A stretch of DNA of 64,000 nucleotides from Levilactobacillus namurensis (GCF_032197885.1 NZ_CP134159.1:1984001-2048000); one strand, 5' to 3'; positions 26,563 to 37,911 are shown, counted from the first letter of the stretch. Translations and numbers: made by a program. The notes: generated from the letters alone by a model not told the origin.

Positions 26563-27312
26563 TTATTTTTCAAAGATTAGGTGTAAAAACGTCAGTAAAT
26601 CTTGTTCTAGGGCGTGATGGGCCGAATTAACGGTCAACACGTGACCAGCCCCAGCATACTCGTGGAACGTCACTTGGTCCTGCGGGTACGCCTCGGCGAG
26701 CCACTTACCTGAACGGGGATCGATCATCTGATCGGCATCCCCCTGGGCAATGAACACGGGTTGGGTCACCCGGTCCAGATGGGTCGCTGTGGTATCCGCA
26801 AAGGCCTGAATCGCCGTGAGTTGAGCTGTCAAGCGGTCCTGTAACCAGGCCACCTTCTGGTCCTGTTTTTCCCCGACAATCTTTGCCTGACGATAAGTCT
26901 CCCGGGCCATCTGAATGAAGGCCGCAGGAACGTTCGTCTGCCCCCGGAAGATGACGGGCGACGCAATCGTCCCACCACCCACTAATTGAGGGTCTTCCAT
27001 TAACGCCCGGGTCGCAAACAATCCCCCCAGCGACAGCCCAAAAATGGCAATCTGCTGGTAACCGCGATCTCGTAACTGTTGAATCGCGGCCTGAGTATCG
27101 TGCCACCACTGTTGCGGTGAACCAGCCGTTAAGATGTCGGCCGGATCACCCGTGGCGTGACCCGTAAAGATGGGCGCCAAAACCGTATAGTTTTCGCTTT
27201 CTAACCGGCGCGCTAATAGCCGCATGTCGTTAGAACTACCCGAATAGGCGTGCAGTAAGATTACCGCGTGAGGACCCTGCTCGAAAAAGAGCGGGGTTGG
27301 TTTTCGAATCAT
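26563..27312 (-). CDS. Carboxylesterase (alpha/beta hydrolase, Est30-like)
   Basis: 249 residues. Alpha/beta hydrolase with the nucleophile elbow FGLSLGGLFA (Ser about residue 93), HAYSGSSNDMR near the N-terminus (oxyanion region), GDADQMIDPRSG (acid) and the catalytic His in YAGAGHVLTVNS. Sits between secG and rnr, as esterase genes of this family commonly do in Firmicutes. Physiological substrate unknown. Confidence 0.9.
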   Translation of the reverse strand: MIRKPTPLFFEQGPHAVILLHAYSGSSNDMRLLARRLESENYTVLAPIFTGHATGDPADILTAGSPQQWWHDTQAAIQQLRDRGYQQIAIFGLSLGGLFATRALMEDPQLVGGGTIASPVIFRGQTNVPAAFIQMARETYRQAKIVGEKQDQKVAWLQDRLTAQLTAIQAFADTTATHLDRVTQPVFIAQGDADQMIDPRSGKWLAEAYPQDQVTFHEYAGAGHVLTVNSAHHALEQDLLTFLHLIFEK

Positions 27313-27390
27313 GTAAAACCACCACTTTCCGCTATCGAAATAGTCTGTTTAAATTGGTTCGTCAGCTCGTTAAAACTGCGAATTTTACTA

Positions 27391-27425
27391 AAAAGCCTCC
27401 TGCGCTGAATCGTGACAGGAGGCTT
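27391..27425 (-). terminator. secG terminator
   Basis: AAGCCTCCTG/CAGGAGGCTT (27393-27402 with 27416-27425) followed by TTTTAG on the minus strand. Confidence 0.88.
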
Positions 27426-27431
27426 AAATCT

Positions 27432-27668
27432 CTAGTGTGAAGAAAGATATACTAAAGCCAGTGCCAGTGCAAAGAAGATTGCACCTAAGACAACTGTGAC
27501 TTTTTGCATAAAGGCTTCAAACCCACGGGGCTTTTGCTTTGCAAAAAGATCATCCGCACCACCGGACAGTGCCGACAAAGCATCGTTTGTCTTAGCGGGC
27601 TGCATCATAACTGCAATAATGATCAAAACACTGACAATTAAAATACAGGTCATCAAAAAATTATACAC
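27432..27668 (-). CDS. secG: Preprotein translocase subunit SecG
   Basis: 78 residues with two membrane helices (FLMTCILIVSVLIIIAVMMQ and VTVVLGAIFFALALALVYL) joined by a cytoplasmic loop containing ALSGGADDLFAKQKPRG, the SecG signature. GTG start at 27668, SD GGAGG seven bases upstream. A TATAGT -10-like box lies near 27700. Downstream terminator separates it from the esterase gene. Confidence 0.95.
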   Translation of the reverse strand: MYNFLMTCILIVSVLIIIAVMMQPAKTNDALSALSGGADDLFAKQKPRGFEAFMQKVTVVLGAIFFALALALVYLSSH

Positions 27669-27755
27669 AAATTTGCCTCCTACCTATCGAATAGGTCTAA
27701 CTATACTCTCCCTAATCTATCATAATCAGCGCCGTTTTACCAGTCTTACCCTCGC

Positions 27756-29312
27756 TCAATCCTGAAAATGCGGGGGTAAAGTCGCGATTCGTTGCATTTC
27801 CTGCCGGACATAAGCGCGGTTCTGCTGATACGTCAGAATCACCAAACTGTCCCCGGCACGAATCAGAGTATCCCCGTGGGGAATCACCTGCCGTTCGCCC
27901 CGACGGACACTGGCTAATAACGCATCCTTCGGCCACATAATATCACGAACCTGGACGCCCGCCAAGGCGGAATCTTCTCCGACCGCGAACTCGACCCGGT
28001 CGCTTAGCCCGCTGGCATTGGGATCTGCTGGGGTAACCAACTTCTCGAGCAACGCTTCGTAGATGGGCGCGCCACCTAGTGAATCCACCGTAATGTAAGC
28101 AATAATGGACACTACCGCCAAGGGCAAGAGGTGCCCCAGGCTCCCGACCATTTCCGTAATCAACAGGATCGCGGTGAAGGGGGCCTTGGAGATGCCGGCA
28201 AAGTAACCGGCCATCGCGTAGATCATGAAGTTCGCAATATAGGCCGTCGGTAACCAGCCCACGGCGTTAAAGCTCCGCGCACCAATGGCCCCTAGTAGCG
28301 CCCCTAAAGCCAAGATTGGCAAGAAGATGCCACCGGGTAGCCCAGAATTATAACTGATCATGGAGAAGGCTAGCCGCAGGACAAAGAAGCCAATCAGCGG
28401 AAATAATAGCGGCGTATGTTGCGCAAAGGTCACGATCATCTGGTTCCCCCCACCCAGCGTAATGGGCCATAAGAGCCCAACCGGGATCACGAGTAGGAAC
28501 GGAATCACGCCATCGAACCGCCGGGGCAACCAAGTCAACTTGGCGTATAAGAAGCCGCCATGTAGCGTCCCCTGCTGGTAGACGTAGCCTAACAGCCCCA
28601 GGCCGACCCCTAGAATCAATAAGAGCCAGTAATACTTAAGGGGTAAGGCCCGCTGGTAAGCGATGTGCAACACGGGCGTCAGTCCGAAGACCTCACTGGA
28701 GACGAAATCCGCAACCACGGCACTGGTCAGTGAGGTGACCCAGACCAACGTCGAGAAACTGTGGTAGACCTCTTCGAGAATGAAGAGTGTCGAAGCGATG
28801 GGGGCGTTAAACGCCGCGGATAATCCCGCAGCGGCCCCACCCGCGATAAAGAGTCGCCGGCGACGGCCGGTTAGCTTTAATTGTGCCGCCATCCCTTGGG
28901 CAACGGTGCCGCCCAATTGAATCGAAGGCCCTTCCCGCCCTAGGAAAAGGCCTGACCCAATTCCAAGTACGCCACCCACAAACTTGCGCCAGAGTACCGG
29001 CCACCAGTGGTAATCAAGGTCGCCAGCCAATTGGCCTTCAATCTGGGGAATCCCGGACCCTTTGATCATGGGTTCTTGACGAACTAGGTGCCCAATGAAT
29101 AGGGCCACTAACACCAAAAGAATCGCCCACGGAACCAGCCAGAGCGGATGTTGCCCCAACCAGCCGTACGCGACCTGCATGATCGTCAATAGGTGTTCAA
29201 TTAAAAGACGAAACAAGCTTACGACACAGCCAGCCCCTAATCCCACCAGGCTTCCGAACCCGATGGCACGCAGACGGGTAAAGTCACGCTGCGTCCTTTC
29301 CTGCTTTTCCAT
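27756..29312 (-). CDS. CLC-type chloride channel/antiporter with RCK_C (TrkA-C) domain
   Basis: 518 residues. The CLC core has GSGIPQIEGQL, the filter/gate motif GREGPSIQLGG (gating Glu) and GLPGGIFLPILALGALLG. The last 80 residues form a TrkA-C ligand-binding domain (VRDIMWPKDALLASVRRGERQVIPHGDTLIRAGDSLVILT). Probably an anion transporter or H+/Cl- exchanger in pH homeostasis. ATG with GGGGG-type SD. No clear terminator separates it from secG downstream, so read-through is possible. Confidence 0.9.
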   Translation of the reverse strand: MEKQERTQRDFTRLRAIGFGSLVGLGAGCVVSLFRLLIEHLLTIMQVAYGWLGQHPLWLVPWAILLVLVALFIGHLVRQEPMIKGSGIPQIEGQLAGDLDYHWWPVLWRKFVGGVLGIGSGLFLGREGPSIQLGGTVAQGMAAQLKLTGRRRRLFIAGGAAAGLSAAFNAPIASTLFILEEVYHSFSTLVWVTSLTSAVVADFVSSEVFGLTPVLHIAYQRALPLKYYWLLLILGVGLGLLGYVYQQGTLHGGFLYAKLTWLPRRFDGVIPFLLVIPVGLLWPITLGGGNQMIVTFAQHTPLLFPLIGFFVLRLAFSMISYNSGLPGGIFLPILALGALLGAIGARSFNAVGWLPTAYIANFMIYAMAGYFAGISKAPFTAILLITEMVGSLGHLLPLAVVSIIAYITVDSLGGAPIYEALLEKLVTPADPNASGLSDRVEFAVGEDSALAGVQVRDIMWPKDALLASVRRGERQVIPHGDTLIRAGDSLVILTYQQNRAYVRQEMQRIATLPPHFQD

Positions 29313-29368
29313 TCAAACATGCCCCCAGAAAATAGTCTGTTCCTAGTTTATCACAGATTGGGGCGTCA

Positions 29369-30598
29369 TTAGTGACGTAATCGTCGGTAACGGTAGCCAA
29401 CCAGCGAACCTAACGCCAGTAGGCCACCCCACGCCCAGGTCGTTGGGGCCTGTTCGCTGGTCTGTGGCAAGCGATTCGCCGACTGTGCTCGTGACTGTGA
29501 GTGCTTAGCCCGGGAGCCATGCTGAGACCAGCTCCCATCAGTTGCGGGGACCTCTGGCCAGTCTAGGGCGTGGGCCACACTATCTGCGCTTGTACCATCC
29601 ATTGATGGCCGCGCTGGGCGACGAGTGCGCTTCGACTGAGATGCATGCCCCGTAGCTGCCGCCGTAACCGCAGTTGGCGAAAAGACCGTGTGCGGGAGCC
29701 GGGGACGGCTGGGGCGTACGTCAAGTTGCGGAACTGGGTGAGAACCCACTGGTACCGAGTTCTCCGGCTGCACCGTCATCACCGGTGGGCCAGGCTGTGC
29801 GTCTGGATTCAATGGTCGCTGATTCCCGGACTCAATTGGTCCAATTGGTTGCTCGGGGACCACTGGCGCTGGCTGTGGGTGCAACGGCACGGTCGGGACT
29901 TGTGGCTCTGCCGGCGCTACTAATCCTGGGCTCGGTTGTGGGTCTGGCGTAACCACGCCTGGTTTGGACTCTGATCCCGGCTTGACAACGAGTTCCGGCC
30001 CCACTTCCGAGTCTGGTCCGGCGTCCACTCCCGGTTTCGGCTCCAGTGGCTCCGGCAACGAATCCGGTTCAGGTTGCTGGTTCGGCGTAACCGGGGCACT
30101 CCCGATGACTTCAAAGATAAACCTCACAGTCTGATTCTCCTGGACCACCCGCTGATTGCCCTCAACTTTTTTGACCTGATAACCCTTTTCAGGATGGGGC
30201 AGTACGTAGCCTCCTAAGCTGGGATAGACGGCGTCTGTATGCCATTTCAAGTCTCGGGGATAGAACGTCATCACGTTTACCTTGAGTTGATTTTGCCGAC
30301 TATTATAAATCCATTCAACCATTTTTCGTCCATCCTGCTTGTAGACCTCACTTAAACGCGGCGCCACGCCCATGAACTTAAGCTTTTCGAGCCCATTCGC
30401 CTCTCCAATTTGCTTGACCTTCACCGTCTTATAAATATAGTCAGCCTTACTACCGTCTGAATTCCAAGCTAAAATCCGGTAATTCACCTGACACTCGTCC
30501 GCGTGGGCCTCGTCTGCATGGGCCGCAACTGCCCCGAAACTCCCCCAAACGCCGGCAATCGCCACGCTCAGTCCCCATATCCACTTTTTCCACATCAT
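29369..30598 (-). CDS. LPXTG-anchored surface protein, MucBP-like, proline-rich
   Basis: 409 residues. Signal peptide (WIWGLSVAIAGVWGSFGAVAAHA), a globular region of about 140 residues resembling MucBP-type modules (CQVNYRILAWNSDG ... VVQENQTVRFIFEV), then about 130 residues rich in Pro, Gln, Glu and Val that would span the wall, a Ser/Arg/His-rich stretch, and a sorting signal LPQTSEQ with hydrophobic TTWAWGGLLALGSLVGY and the charged tail RYRRLRH. The start is the ATG at 30598 with SD AAGGAGG; the longer frame to 30709 crosses the eno terminator. Adhesion is inferred. Confidence 0.87.
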   Translation of the reverse strand: MMWKKWIWGLSVAIAGVWGSFGAVAAHADEAHADECQVNYRILAWNSDGSKADYIYKTVKVKQIGEANGLEKLKFMGVAPRLSEVYKQDGRKMVEWIYNSRQNQLKVNVMTFYPRDLKWHTDAVYPSLGGYVLPHPEKGYQVKKVEGNQRVVQENQTVRFIFEVIGSAPVTPNQQPEPDSLPEPLEPKPGVDAGPDSEVGPELVVKPGSESKPGVVTPDPQPSPGLVAPAEPQVPTVPLHPQPAPVVPEQPIGPIESGNQRPLNPDAQPGPPVMTVQPENSVPVGSHPVPQLDVRPSRPRLPHTVFSPTAVTAAATGHASQSKRTRRPARPSMDGTSADSVAHALDWPEVPATDGSWSQHGSRAKHSQSRAQSANRLPQTSEQAPTTWAWGGLLALGSLVGYRYRRLRH

Positions 30599-30665
30599 CC
30601 TTGACGCCTCCTTCGATACTGCTAGTTCCGCAGAAGACGCTTCGAATATCGAAAATGGGGACAAA

Positions 30666-30700
30666 AAAATAACGCCCATTCTCAGAATGGACGTTATTTT
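30666..30700. terminator. eno terminator
   Basis: AAAATAACG/CGTTATTTT with inner CCATT/AATGG, symmetrical tracts; lies between eno and the surface-protein gene. Confidence 0.88.
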
Positions 30701-30712
30701 AAAAGTCACAAA

Positions 30713-32047
<1,335 letters not shown>

Positions 32048-32092
32048 TTATGAGTTTGACTTCACGGGAACTAGAAACTCATCCCATGCTTT

Positions 32093-32121
32093 ATTCTATA
32101 AGTTTAGCATTGAACTTTCAA
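32093..32121 (-). promoter_or_regulatory. eno promoter
   Basis: Minus strand TTGAAA (32116-32121), 17 bases, TAGAAT (32093-32098). Confidence 0.65.
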
Positions 32122-32137
32122 TCACATTTTGGACGTT

Positions 32138-32896
32138 TTACAAATTTTGATAGTTTGCAAGCTGAATAAATGAGTCCTCGGACAGACTGGAACCCCCGGC
32201 TAAGACCCCATCTACGTTGTTCCGCGCCATCAGACCGGCAATGTTATCCGGCTTCACGCTCCCACCGTACAGGACCCGTACGCCGTTGGCTAAATCATCC
32301 GAATAAATATCGGCGATGGTCTGCCGAATCAGGTAGCACCCTTCTTCCGCTTGGTCGCTGGAAGCCGAGGTGCCACTGCCGATGGCCCAGCTAGGTTCGT
32401 ACGCGATGACGACCTTCGCCGCATTCTCTTCACTGATGCCCTTGAGCGCTGCGCTGACCTGGTTGACGACCCAGTGGATCTTGTCGCCCGATTCACGACG
32501 CCCCATGGTTTCGTCACAACAGATGATCGGCGTCATACCGTTACGAAAGACAGCCTGCGCCTTTCGGTTGATCACGTCGTCGGTCTCATTGAAGTAGCGC
32601 CGCCGTTCGGAGTGCCCCACAATCACGTAAGGAATGCCCATCTGATGCAACGCTAACGGGCTGATTTCGCCCGTGTAGGCCCCTTCATCTTCGTAGTAAC
32701 AAGTCTCGGCACCAATTCGCAAGACCTGGTCCTGGTTGGCCTCCAGCATGGTCTGCAAGAACAGTGCTGGTGCGGCAATCGCCGTCTCTACTTGGTCGGC
32801 CGCTGGCAACTTGCCTTGCACGCCCGTTACGAAGTCGCGGGCTTCGGTGACCGTTTTGTTCATCTTCCAGTTACCCGCAATCAATGGTATCCGCAA
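32138..32896 (-). CDS. tpiA: Triosephosphate isomerase
   Basis: 252 residues. GNWKMNKT (active-site Asn/Lys), [11 protein letters not shown] (catalytic His), [11 protein letters not shown] (catalytic Glu) and YGGSVKPDN (phosphate loop). TTG start at 32896 with SD AAGGGG nine bases before. Expected directly downstream of pgk, but 2.6 kb of MFS/Rgg sequence lies between. An extended -10 (TGCTATACT, 33085-33090) upstream may drive it. Confidence 0.97.
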   Translation of the reverse strand: MRIPLIAGNWKMNKTVTEARDFVTGVQGKLPAADQVETAIAAPALFLQTMLEANQDQVLRIGAETCYYEDEGAYTGEISPLALHQMGIPYVIVGHSERRRYFNETDDVINRKAQAVFRNGMTPIICCDETMGRRESGDKIHWVVNQVSAALKGISEENAAKVVIAYEPSWAIGSGTSASSDQAEEGCYLIRQTIADIYSDDLANGVRVLYGGSVKPDNIAGLMARNNVDGVLAGGSSLSEDSFIQLANYQNL

Positions 32897-33084
32897 CCTA
32901 ATCCGCCCCTTTTTCGATAAATTCAGTACACAAGCTACATCTTACCTAATTTACCAGTAATCTACCAGTAATAACCCTTTCTTTAGTTTCCCAACGCCAC
33001 AACAATCTTTTCTGAGACGGTTTCAAAACTTTTCATTAAAGCTTGGGGCTACCATACTCCTTCAATTCAATCTCAGTATCTACA

Positions 33085-33090
33085 AGTATA
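33085..33090 (-). promoter_or_regulatory. Candidate tpiA promoter (extended -10)
   Basis: Minus strand TGCTATACT about 190 bases before the tpiA start; -35 weak. The surrounding 32.9-33.15 kb is otherwise AT-rich non-coding sequence. Confidence 0.45.
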
Positions 33091-33150
33091 GCAAGACAAC
33101 TTACATCCTGTTTAAACCTCAATAATTTTTGAATAACAAACAGTTTTTAA

Positions 33151-34423
33151 TCATACTTCTTTGCCGTTCTTTCGGGATAAGTGTACCTGTGTACTCCAAA
33201 GCAGCAATGTCACGACTTCAAAAAATAGTAAAGATAACCAAGAGACTCGTAACGATATTGCATTTGCAGTCGTTGAAAATAATGCTGACCCCAGCGGAAT
33301 TGTAACCTGAACTACTGTATAGAAGGTCCCCATAATGGACCCAATCATATTTTCCGGTAACTTTGTGATCATCATAGACTGTACCTGAGGATTAAGAACA
33401 CCAGTCAAAAATCCACAAGTTAATATTAGGATCAATAAAATAACCTTATTCTTGAAAAACAATATATTAGGTATCAACAAACCGTAGGCACCATATATCA
33501 AAAATATTTCCACCGTGATGCTTAAATATCTAGTTATTTTGCTAGGTAAAAAGGAACCAAGTATTGCGCCAATTGATTCAAACATTCCTTACTAAGGCAA
33601 CGGTATAGCCATAGTTTACAAAAATCAACTGTCGTTGTTCCACTAACGAGAGGTTCAGTAGTACCTCTTGACCTGCATCAAACAAATTGAATGCTGCAAA
33701 AACACCTATAAACTTTGTAATGTCGGGAAATGTTTTAAGCAAGCCAAAATTTGAATGTATTTGGTGAATAAATTCTTTTACGTTAAATACTATACCGGAA
33801 TGCTTTTCTATTACGATATGACTGCTTGAGATATTTGAGAAATTTTTCCGAACATAAAAAAGCAAAATGAATGCAAGAAAAAACGAAACTGAGTTTAGTA
33901 GGGCGAAAAAACTGTAATTATAATTAAAAAATGCTAACAAGGTTGCACCAATTAATCCACCAGTAATCTCAAGCGTTGAACTGAATCCCGTCTCAAAGCC
34001 CTCCGCCTCAGCTATGTCAGCTGATTGCACAATGTCCTTTATAATTGCAATAGCGCCATATGAATTATAGATACCAATTAAGCTGCAAGTGGCATTCATA
34101 ATAAGGAGAACAATAAAGATGGTCCAACTAACACGATCCAATAATAACGCACTAATAATTAGAAAAAGCATCCCCTGAACCAATCTATTTATCAACTGCT
34201 GTTGAAAATGATTTCTGGATTGATCGGATAAATACCCAATAAGAATATCTAAAAATAATGGAAGTACACCCACAAATGAAGCCAGACCAATTGCTAGAGT
34301 AGGATTCGGCATATGCCTTGCATAAATCACAAACACAATACTGAATAGCGTGGAGCCCAGTGCACTGATAATATTGGCAATCATAAACAGACGATATTGA
34401 AAATTATGAACGAAAACTGTCAT
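33151..34423 (-). pseudogene. MFS transporter, frameshifted
   Basis: Two frames together make one major facilitator permease of about 420 residues: 34423-33578 (N-terminal 281 aa, helices 1-8, with GYLSDQSRNHFQQQ as the loop 2-3 region) and 33585-33151 (C-terminal 144 aa, helices 9-12). They overlap by eight bases at 33578-33585, in different frames; the downstream ATG directly abuts AAGGA and has no usable SD spacing. A single extra A in the AGGAATG region would explain the break. The gene is visibly AT-rich against its GC-rich neighbours, suggesting transfer. Substrate unknown; divergent from an Rgg regulator. Confidence 0.8.
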
Positions 34424-34462
34424 AATTTGAGTCCCCCCTCGTTCGAATTACCCCGATTCTAC

Positions 34463-34508
34463 TTGTCGTTACTCATAAAGAATCATATAATTTAAGGCAA
34501 ATTTGCCT
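34463..34508 (+). promoter_or_regulatory. rgg promoter and palindromic operator
   Basis: TTGTCG (34463-34468), 17 bases, TATAAT (34486-34491), followed at 34495-34508 by the perfect palindrome AGGCAAATTTGCCT, a likely operator serving both divergent genes. Confidence 0.7.
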
Positions 34509-34538
34509 AGTTTCAGAACTCATTAAGGAGGAACTCAA

Positions 34539-35429
34539 ATGCTCAGTATTGGTGAAACATTAAAACAACTCCGTAAAAATCAGGGACTGACGCAAAATGA
34601 TCTTTACGGCGGACTGATCTCACCATCCTTTGCCAGTCGTCTTGAACGCGGTTTGCACCGGGTCACCGCGGACACCCTGTTCGCCATTCTTGACCGGTTA
34701 ATGATTGAGCCCACCGAATTCCAATTTATTCAGCGTGGCAATCGCCCTTCTACCGCGCAGCAAATAGCTGCCCAACTCGCAACAGCTAACAGTCAGCAAA
34801 ACTTCCCCTGGTTACGCCACCTCGACCAGCGCTATCAAGACAGCGACCACCCCGACCTTCAGGCCTTAGCAACGTTTGCCGATCTCTCCATCAGTGTAGT
34901 CGATGGGCGCCTTGTCGATACCCCCCGGACTGATCGAATCTGGCGACGCTTTAACCAGGCCCAATTGTGGACTTTGACCGAAATTCGACAAGCCAATATG
35001 TGGTTACTGATTGCGGATGCTAAGAACGCTCAGGCCCAGATTCTCCAGGGAATCGACAAGATGCACCACAGCTGTGCCCGGTATTTGTCCCAGCAAACAG
35101 ACATCTTTCATGTGCAACAATCACTGTTGGATTTTGACAATCTAGCCTTCCAGACCTTGGTTCAGAATCACCGCTACGAAGATGCACAATATTTTTGGTC
35201 TAACTGGCGTCCCGTCGATCCCGAACGGCTTAATGTCGAGGCCCGCATCACGCAACTCGTCACTGATTGCTTCTGGGAGTGGTACTTTGGTGATTTTAAC
35301 CAAGCAGACCATCAAGCCCAGATTCTCCGACATCTTCCCACCAACAAAGATTCGCTCTACATCCACGATGTTCTGCACGCCTACCGTCACTTTGCCAAGT
35401 GCTACCGGAAATCCTCAGAAAAAGCCTAA
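34539..35429 (+). CDS. Rgg/GadR/MutR-type transcriptional regulator
   Basis: 296 residues. N-terminal XRE helix-turn-helix (GETLKQLRKNQGLTQNDL ... SFASRLERGLHRVTADTL), residues 8-60, then a helical repeat C-terminal domain like the Rgg/PlcR TPR-type sensor region. SD AAGGAGG before ATG. Divergent from the MFS pseudogene, so it probably controlled that transporter. No convincing partner peptide gene is present. Base composition is intermediate between the MFS gene and the core. Confidence 0.8.
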   Translation: MLSIGETLKQLRKNQGLTQNDLYGGLISPSFASRLERGLHRVTADTLFAILDRLMIEPTEFQFIQRGNRPSTAQQIAAQLATANSQQNFPWLRHLDQRYQDSDHPDLQALATFADLSISVVDGRLVDTPRTDRIWRRFNQAQLWTLTEIRQANMWLLIADAKNAQAQILQGIDKMHHSCARYLSQQTDIFHVQQSLLDFDNLAFQTLVQNHRYEDAQYFWSNWRPVDPERLNVEARITQLVTDCFWEWYFGDFNQADHQAQILRHLPTNKDSLYIHDVLHAYRHFAKCYRKSSEKA

Positions 35430-35430
35430 C

Positions 35431-35480
35431 AAAAAATCGGCTTCCACCATCATCATTCGATGAAGTGAAAACCGATTTTT
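35431..35480. terminator. Convergent terminator of rgg and pgk
   Basis: AAAAATCGG/CCGATTTTT (35432-35440 with 35472-35480), bidirectional. Confidence 0.82.
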
Positions 35481-35512
35481 ATGACTACAAACTGCAGTCT
35501 TATTTAAAGAGT

Positions 35513-36715
35513 TTACTTGTCAGAAATCGCAGCAATTCCTGGTAAGGTCTTCCCTTCAAGGTATTCGAGAGAAGCACCACCACCAGTAGAGATGTGGGAC
35601 AGCTTGTCCGCAACCCCTAATTGTTGAACGGCAGCCGTGGAGTCCCCACCACCAACGATGGTCTTGGCATCGCTTAAGGTACCCAGGAACTTCCCAACTT
35701 CCAACGTTCCTTCAGCGTAGTTTGGCATTTCGAACACACCCATTGGGCCGTTCCAAACCACCGTCTTGGCGCTCTTCAGAACATCTTCGAATTCTTTGAT
35801 GGACTTAGGACCGATATCCAAGGCCATGTAGCCGTCAGGAATGTCACCGTCGACCGTCTTGTGGTCTGCATCATTCTTGAATTCAGTTGCGACTACGGAG
35901 TCACTTGGCAGAACCAGCTTGTCGCCGGCCTTGTCCAAGATTTCCTTGGCTAAGTCGATCTTGTCCTTTTCAACTAAGGAGTTCCCAATCTTCATGCCCT
36001 TAGCAGCGTAGAAGGTGTAAGTCATCCCACCACCGATCAAGACCTTGTCAGCCTTGGACAGTAAGTTGTCGATAACGCCAATCTTGTCGGAAACCTTGGC
36101 ACCACCTAAGATGGCAACGAATGGGTGTTCTGGGTTGTCCACAGCACCACCGATGAACTTGATTTCCTTTTCCATCAAGAAACCAGCAGCGGTTTGGGCC
36201 ATGTTCGACGCGATTCCCACGTTAGAAGCGTGAGAACGGTGCGCCGTCCCGAAGGCATCGTTGACGAAGACGTCACCCAATGAAGCCCAGTACTTGCCCA
36301 ATTCAGGGTCGTTGCCGGATTCACGCTTAACGTATTCGCCGTCCTTAACGTCTTCGTAACGAGTGTTTTCCATAACCAGAACATCGCCGTCGCTCAGACC
36401 GTTGATGGCGTCTTCCAGCTGCTTACCTTCCGTGGTTGGCACGAAAGTCACTGGCTTGTTCAACAAGTTGGACAGACGTTCTGCCACTGGCCGCATGGAC
36501 AGACCTGGCTTGTCGTCTTCCTTCTTGACCCGACCTAAGTGAGAAAGCAAGATGGCCTTACCACCATGTTCAATCACGTACTTGATCGTTGGCAATGCCG
36601 CTACGATCCGGTTGTCGTTACCGATGACGCCGTCTTTGATCGGGACGTTAAAGTCGACCCGCATCAGGACTTTTTTGCCCTTCAAATCTAAATCAGAAAC
36701 TGTTAATTTCGCCAA
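35513..36715 (-). CDS. pgk: Phosphoglycerate kinase
   Basis: 400 residues. [15 protein letters not shown] at the N-terminus, [21 protein letters not shown], the [17 protein letters not shown] hinge segment, [10 protein letters not shown] and the C-terminal nucleotide loop [18 protein letters not shown]. It has its own strong promoter and is separated from gap by a terminator. Confidence 0.98.
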   Translation of the reverse strand: MAKLTVSDLDLKGKKVLMRVDFNVPIKDGVIGNDNRIVAALPTIKYVIEHGGKAILLSHLGRVKKEDDKPGLSMRPVAERLSNLLNKPVTFVPTTEGKQLEDAINGLSDGDVLVMENTRYEDVKDGEYVKRESGNDPELGKYWASLGDVFVNDAFGTAHRSHASNVGIASNMAQTAAGFLMEKEIKFIGGAVDNPEHPFVAILGGAKVSDKIGVIDNLLSKADKVLIGGGMTYTFYAAKGMKIGNSLVEKDKIDLAKEILDKAGDKLVLPSDSVVATEFKNDADHKTVDGDIPDGYMALDIGPKSIKEFEDVLKSAKTVVWNGPMGVFEMPNYAEGTLEVGKFLGTLSDAKTIVGGGDSTAAVQQLGVADKLSHISTGGGASLEYLEGKTLPGIAAISDK

Positions 36716-36762
36716 TTTAGAAATCCTCCTTCAATGACATGCTTAAAAATGATTACTTTCAC

Positions 36763-36791
36763 AATATACAGCACTTACCCGTGAATTTCAA
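36763..36791 (-). promoter_or_regulatory. pgk promoter overlapping an inverted repeat
   Basis: Minus strand TTGAAA (36786-36791), 17 bases, TATATT (36763-36768). The -35 lies inside a perfect inverted repeat CCGTGAATTT/AAATTCACGG (36779-36788 with 36804-36813), a possible operator or hairpin. Confidence 0.75.
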
Positions 36792-36819
36792 AGGACTTCT
36801 CTTAAATTCACGGCGCAAG

Positions 36820-36855
36820 CAAAAACGCGCCGAGGAAATTCCTCCCCCGCCGCGT
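36820..36855 (-). terminator. Terminator between gap and pgk
   Basis: ACGCG/CGCGT (36825-36829 with 36851-36855) enclosing GAGGAA/TTCCTC (36832-36837 with 36839-36844), followed on the minus strand by TTTTGC. Confidence 0.75.
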
Positions 36856-36900
36856 CTTGCGCATCCTAAACGTTATAAACGTTAGGCAATGTCTAACGAA

Positions 36901-37911
36901 TTAGAGCGTTGCGAAACGAAGTAAAGTCCGGACCATGTTGCAAGTGAAGCCCCATTCGTTATCGTACCAAGCAACGGTCTTAACCAATTGGGTGTCACCG
37001 GCAGTCGTAACTTCCGTTTGAGTTGGATCAAAGACAGAACCATGAGGGTCGTCAATGATGTCGGTAGATACGATTTCGTCAGCATTGTAACCGAAGGCTT
37101 CGTTACCATCGGTGTGCTTCTTCATTGCGTCGTTGATTTCGTCGGCCGTAACCTTCTTGTCAAGAACAGCAACTAATTCAGTCAGAGAACCATCTGGAAC
37201 GGAAACCCGTTGTGCATGGCCTTGTAACTTACCTTGTAATTCAGGGATAACCAAACCGATCGCCTTAGCAGCACCAGTTGAGTGAGGAATGGTGTTGACA
37301 GAAGCAGTCCGGTTGTTCCGCATCTTCTTACCACGAGGGCCATCCAAGATCATTTGAGTGGACGTGAAGGCGTGGATCGTGGTCATCGTACCGGCCTTGA
37401 TACCGAAGTCTTCGTTCAAGAAGTATGCCATTGGAGCAAGGCAGTTAGTCGTGCAAGAACCAGCAGAAACGATCACATCGTCCTTGGTCAACTTGTCCAA
37501 GTTAACGCCAGGAACAACCGTCGTAACGGCACCGGCTGGGGCAGAAACTAAGACCCGCTTAACACCAGCATCGATGTGGGCGTGAGCCTTTTCTTCAGAA
37601 GTGTAGAAACCGGTACATTCAAGAACGAAGTCAACGCCATCGTTCTTAACCCAAGGAATATCTTGAGCCTTTGGTTCAGCGTAAACTGGGTATTCCTTAC
37701 CGTCAACCACGATACCCTTGTCCGTTGATGAAACTTCACCAGGGAAACGGCCATGAGTTGAGTCATACTTCAATAAGTATGCCAACATTGAAGGCGTCGT
37801 TAAATCGTTGATTGCGACAACTTCGATGTCATCAGAGTGCAGTTCGTGAATCCGCTTGAAAGCCAAACGACCGATACGGCCGAAACCATTAATACCAATC
37901 TTTACAGTCAT
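36901..37911 (-). CDS. gap: Glyceraldehyde-3-phosphate dehydrogenase
   Basis: 336 residues. NAD-binding [15 protein letters not shown], the catalytic [12 protein letters not shown] (Cys) and [25 protein letters not shown] near the end. The start is the ATG at 37911 (MTVKIG) with SD GGAGG ten bases upstream; the frame opens nine codons earlier inside the SD region. Follows cggR by 68 bases. Confidence 0.98.
   Translation of the reverse strand: MTVKIGINGFGRIGRLAFKRIHELHSDDIEVVAINDLTTPSMLAYLLKYDSTHGRFPGEVSSTDKGIVVDGKEYPVYAEPKAQDIPWVKNDGVDFVLECTGFYTSEEKAHAHIDAGVKRVLVSAPAGAVTTVVPGVNLDKLTKDDVIVSAGSCTTNCLAPMAYFLNEDFGIKAGTMTTIHAFTSTQMILDGPRGKKMRNNRTASVNTIPHSTGAAKAIGLVIPELQGKLQGHAQRVSVPDGSLTELVAVLDKKVTADEINDAMKKHTDGNEAFGYNADEIVSTDIIDDPHGSVFDPTQTEVTTAGDTQLVKTVAWYDNEWGFTCNMVRTLLRFATL

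Noticed and set aside
33119..33154. Short peptide MIKNCLLFKNY overlapping the MFS stop, as a possible Rgg pheromone
   Set aside because: No real SD, no hydrophobic export-like sequence, on the far side of the pseudogene; likely chance.
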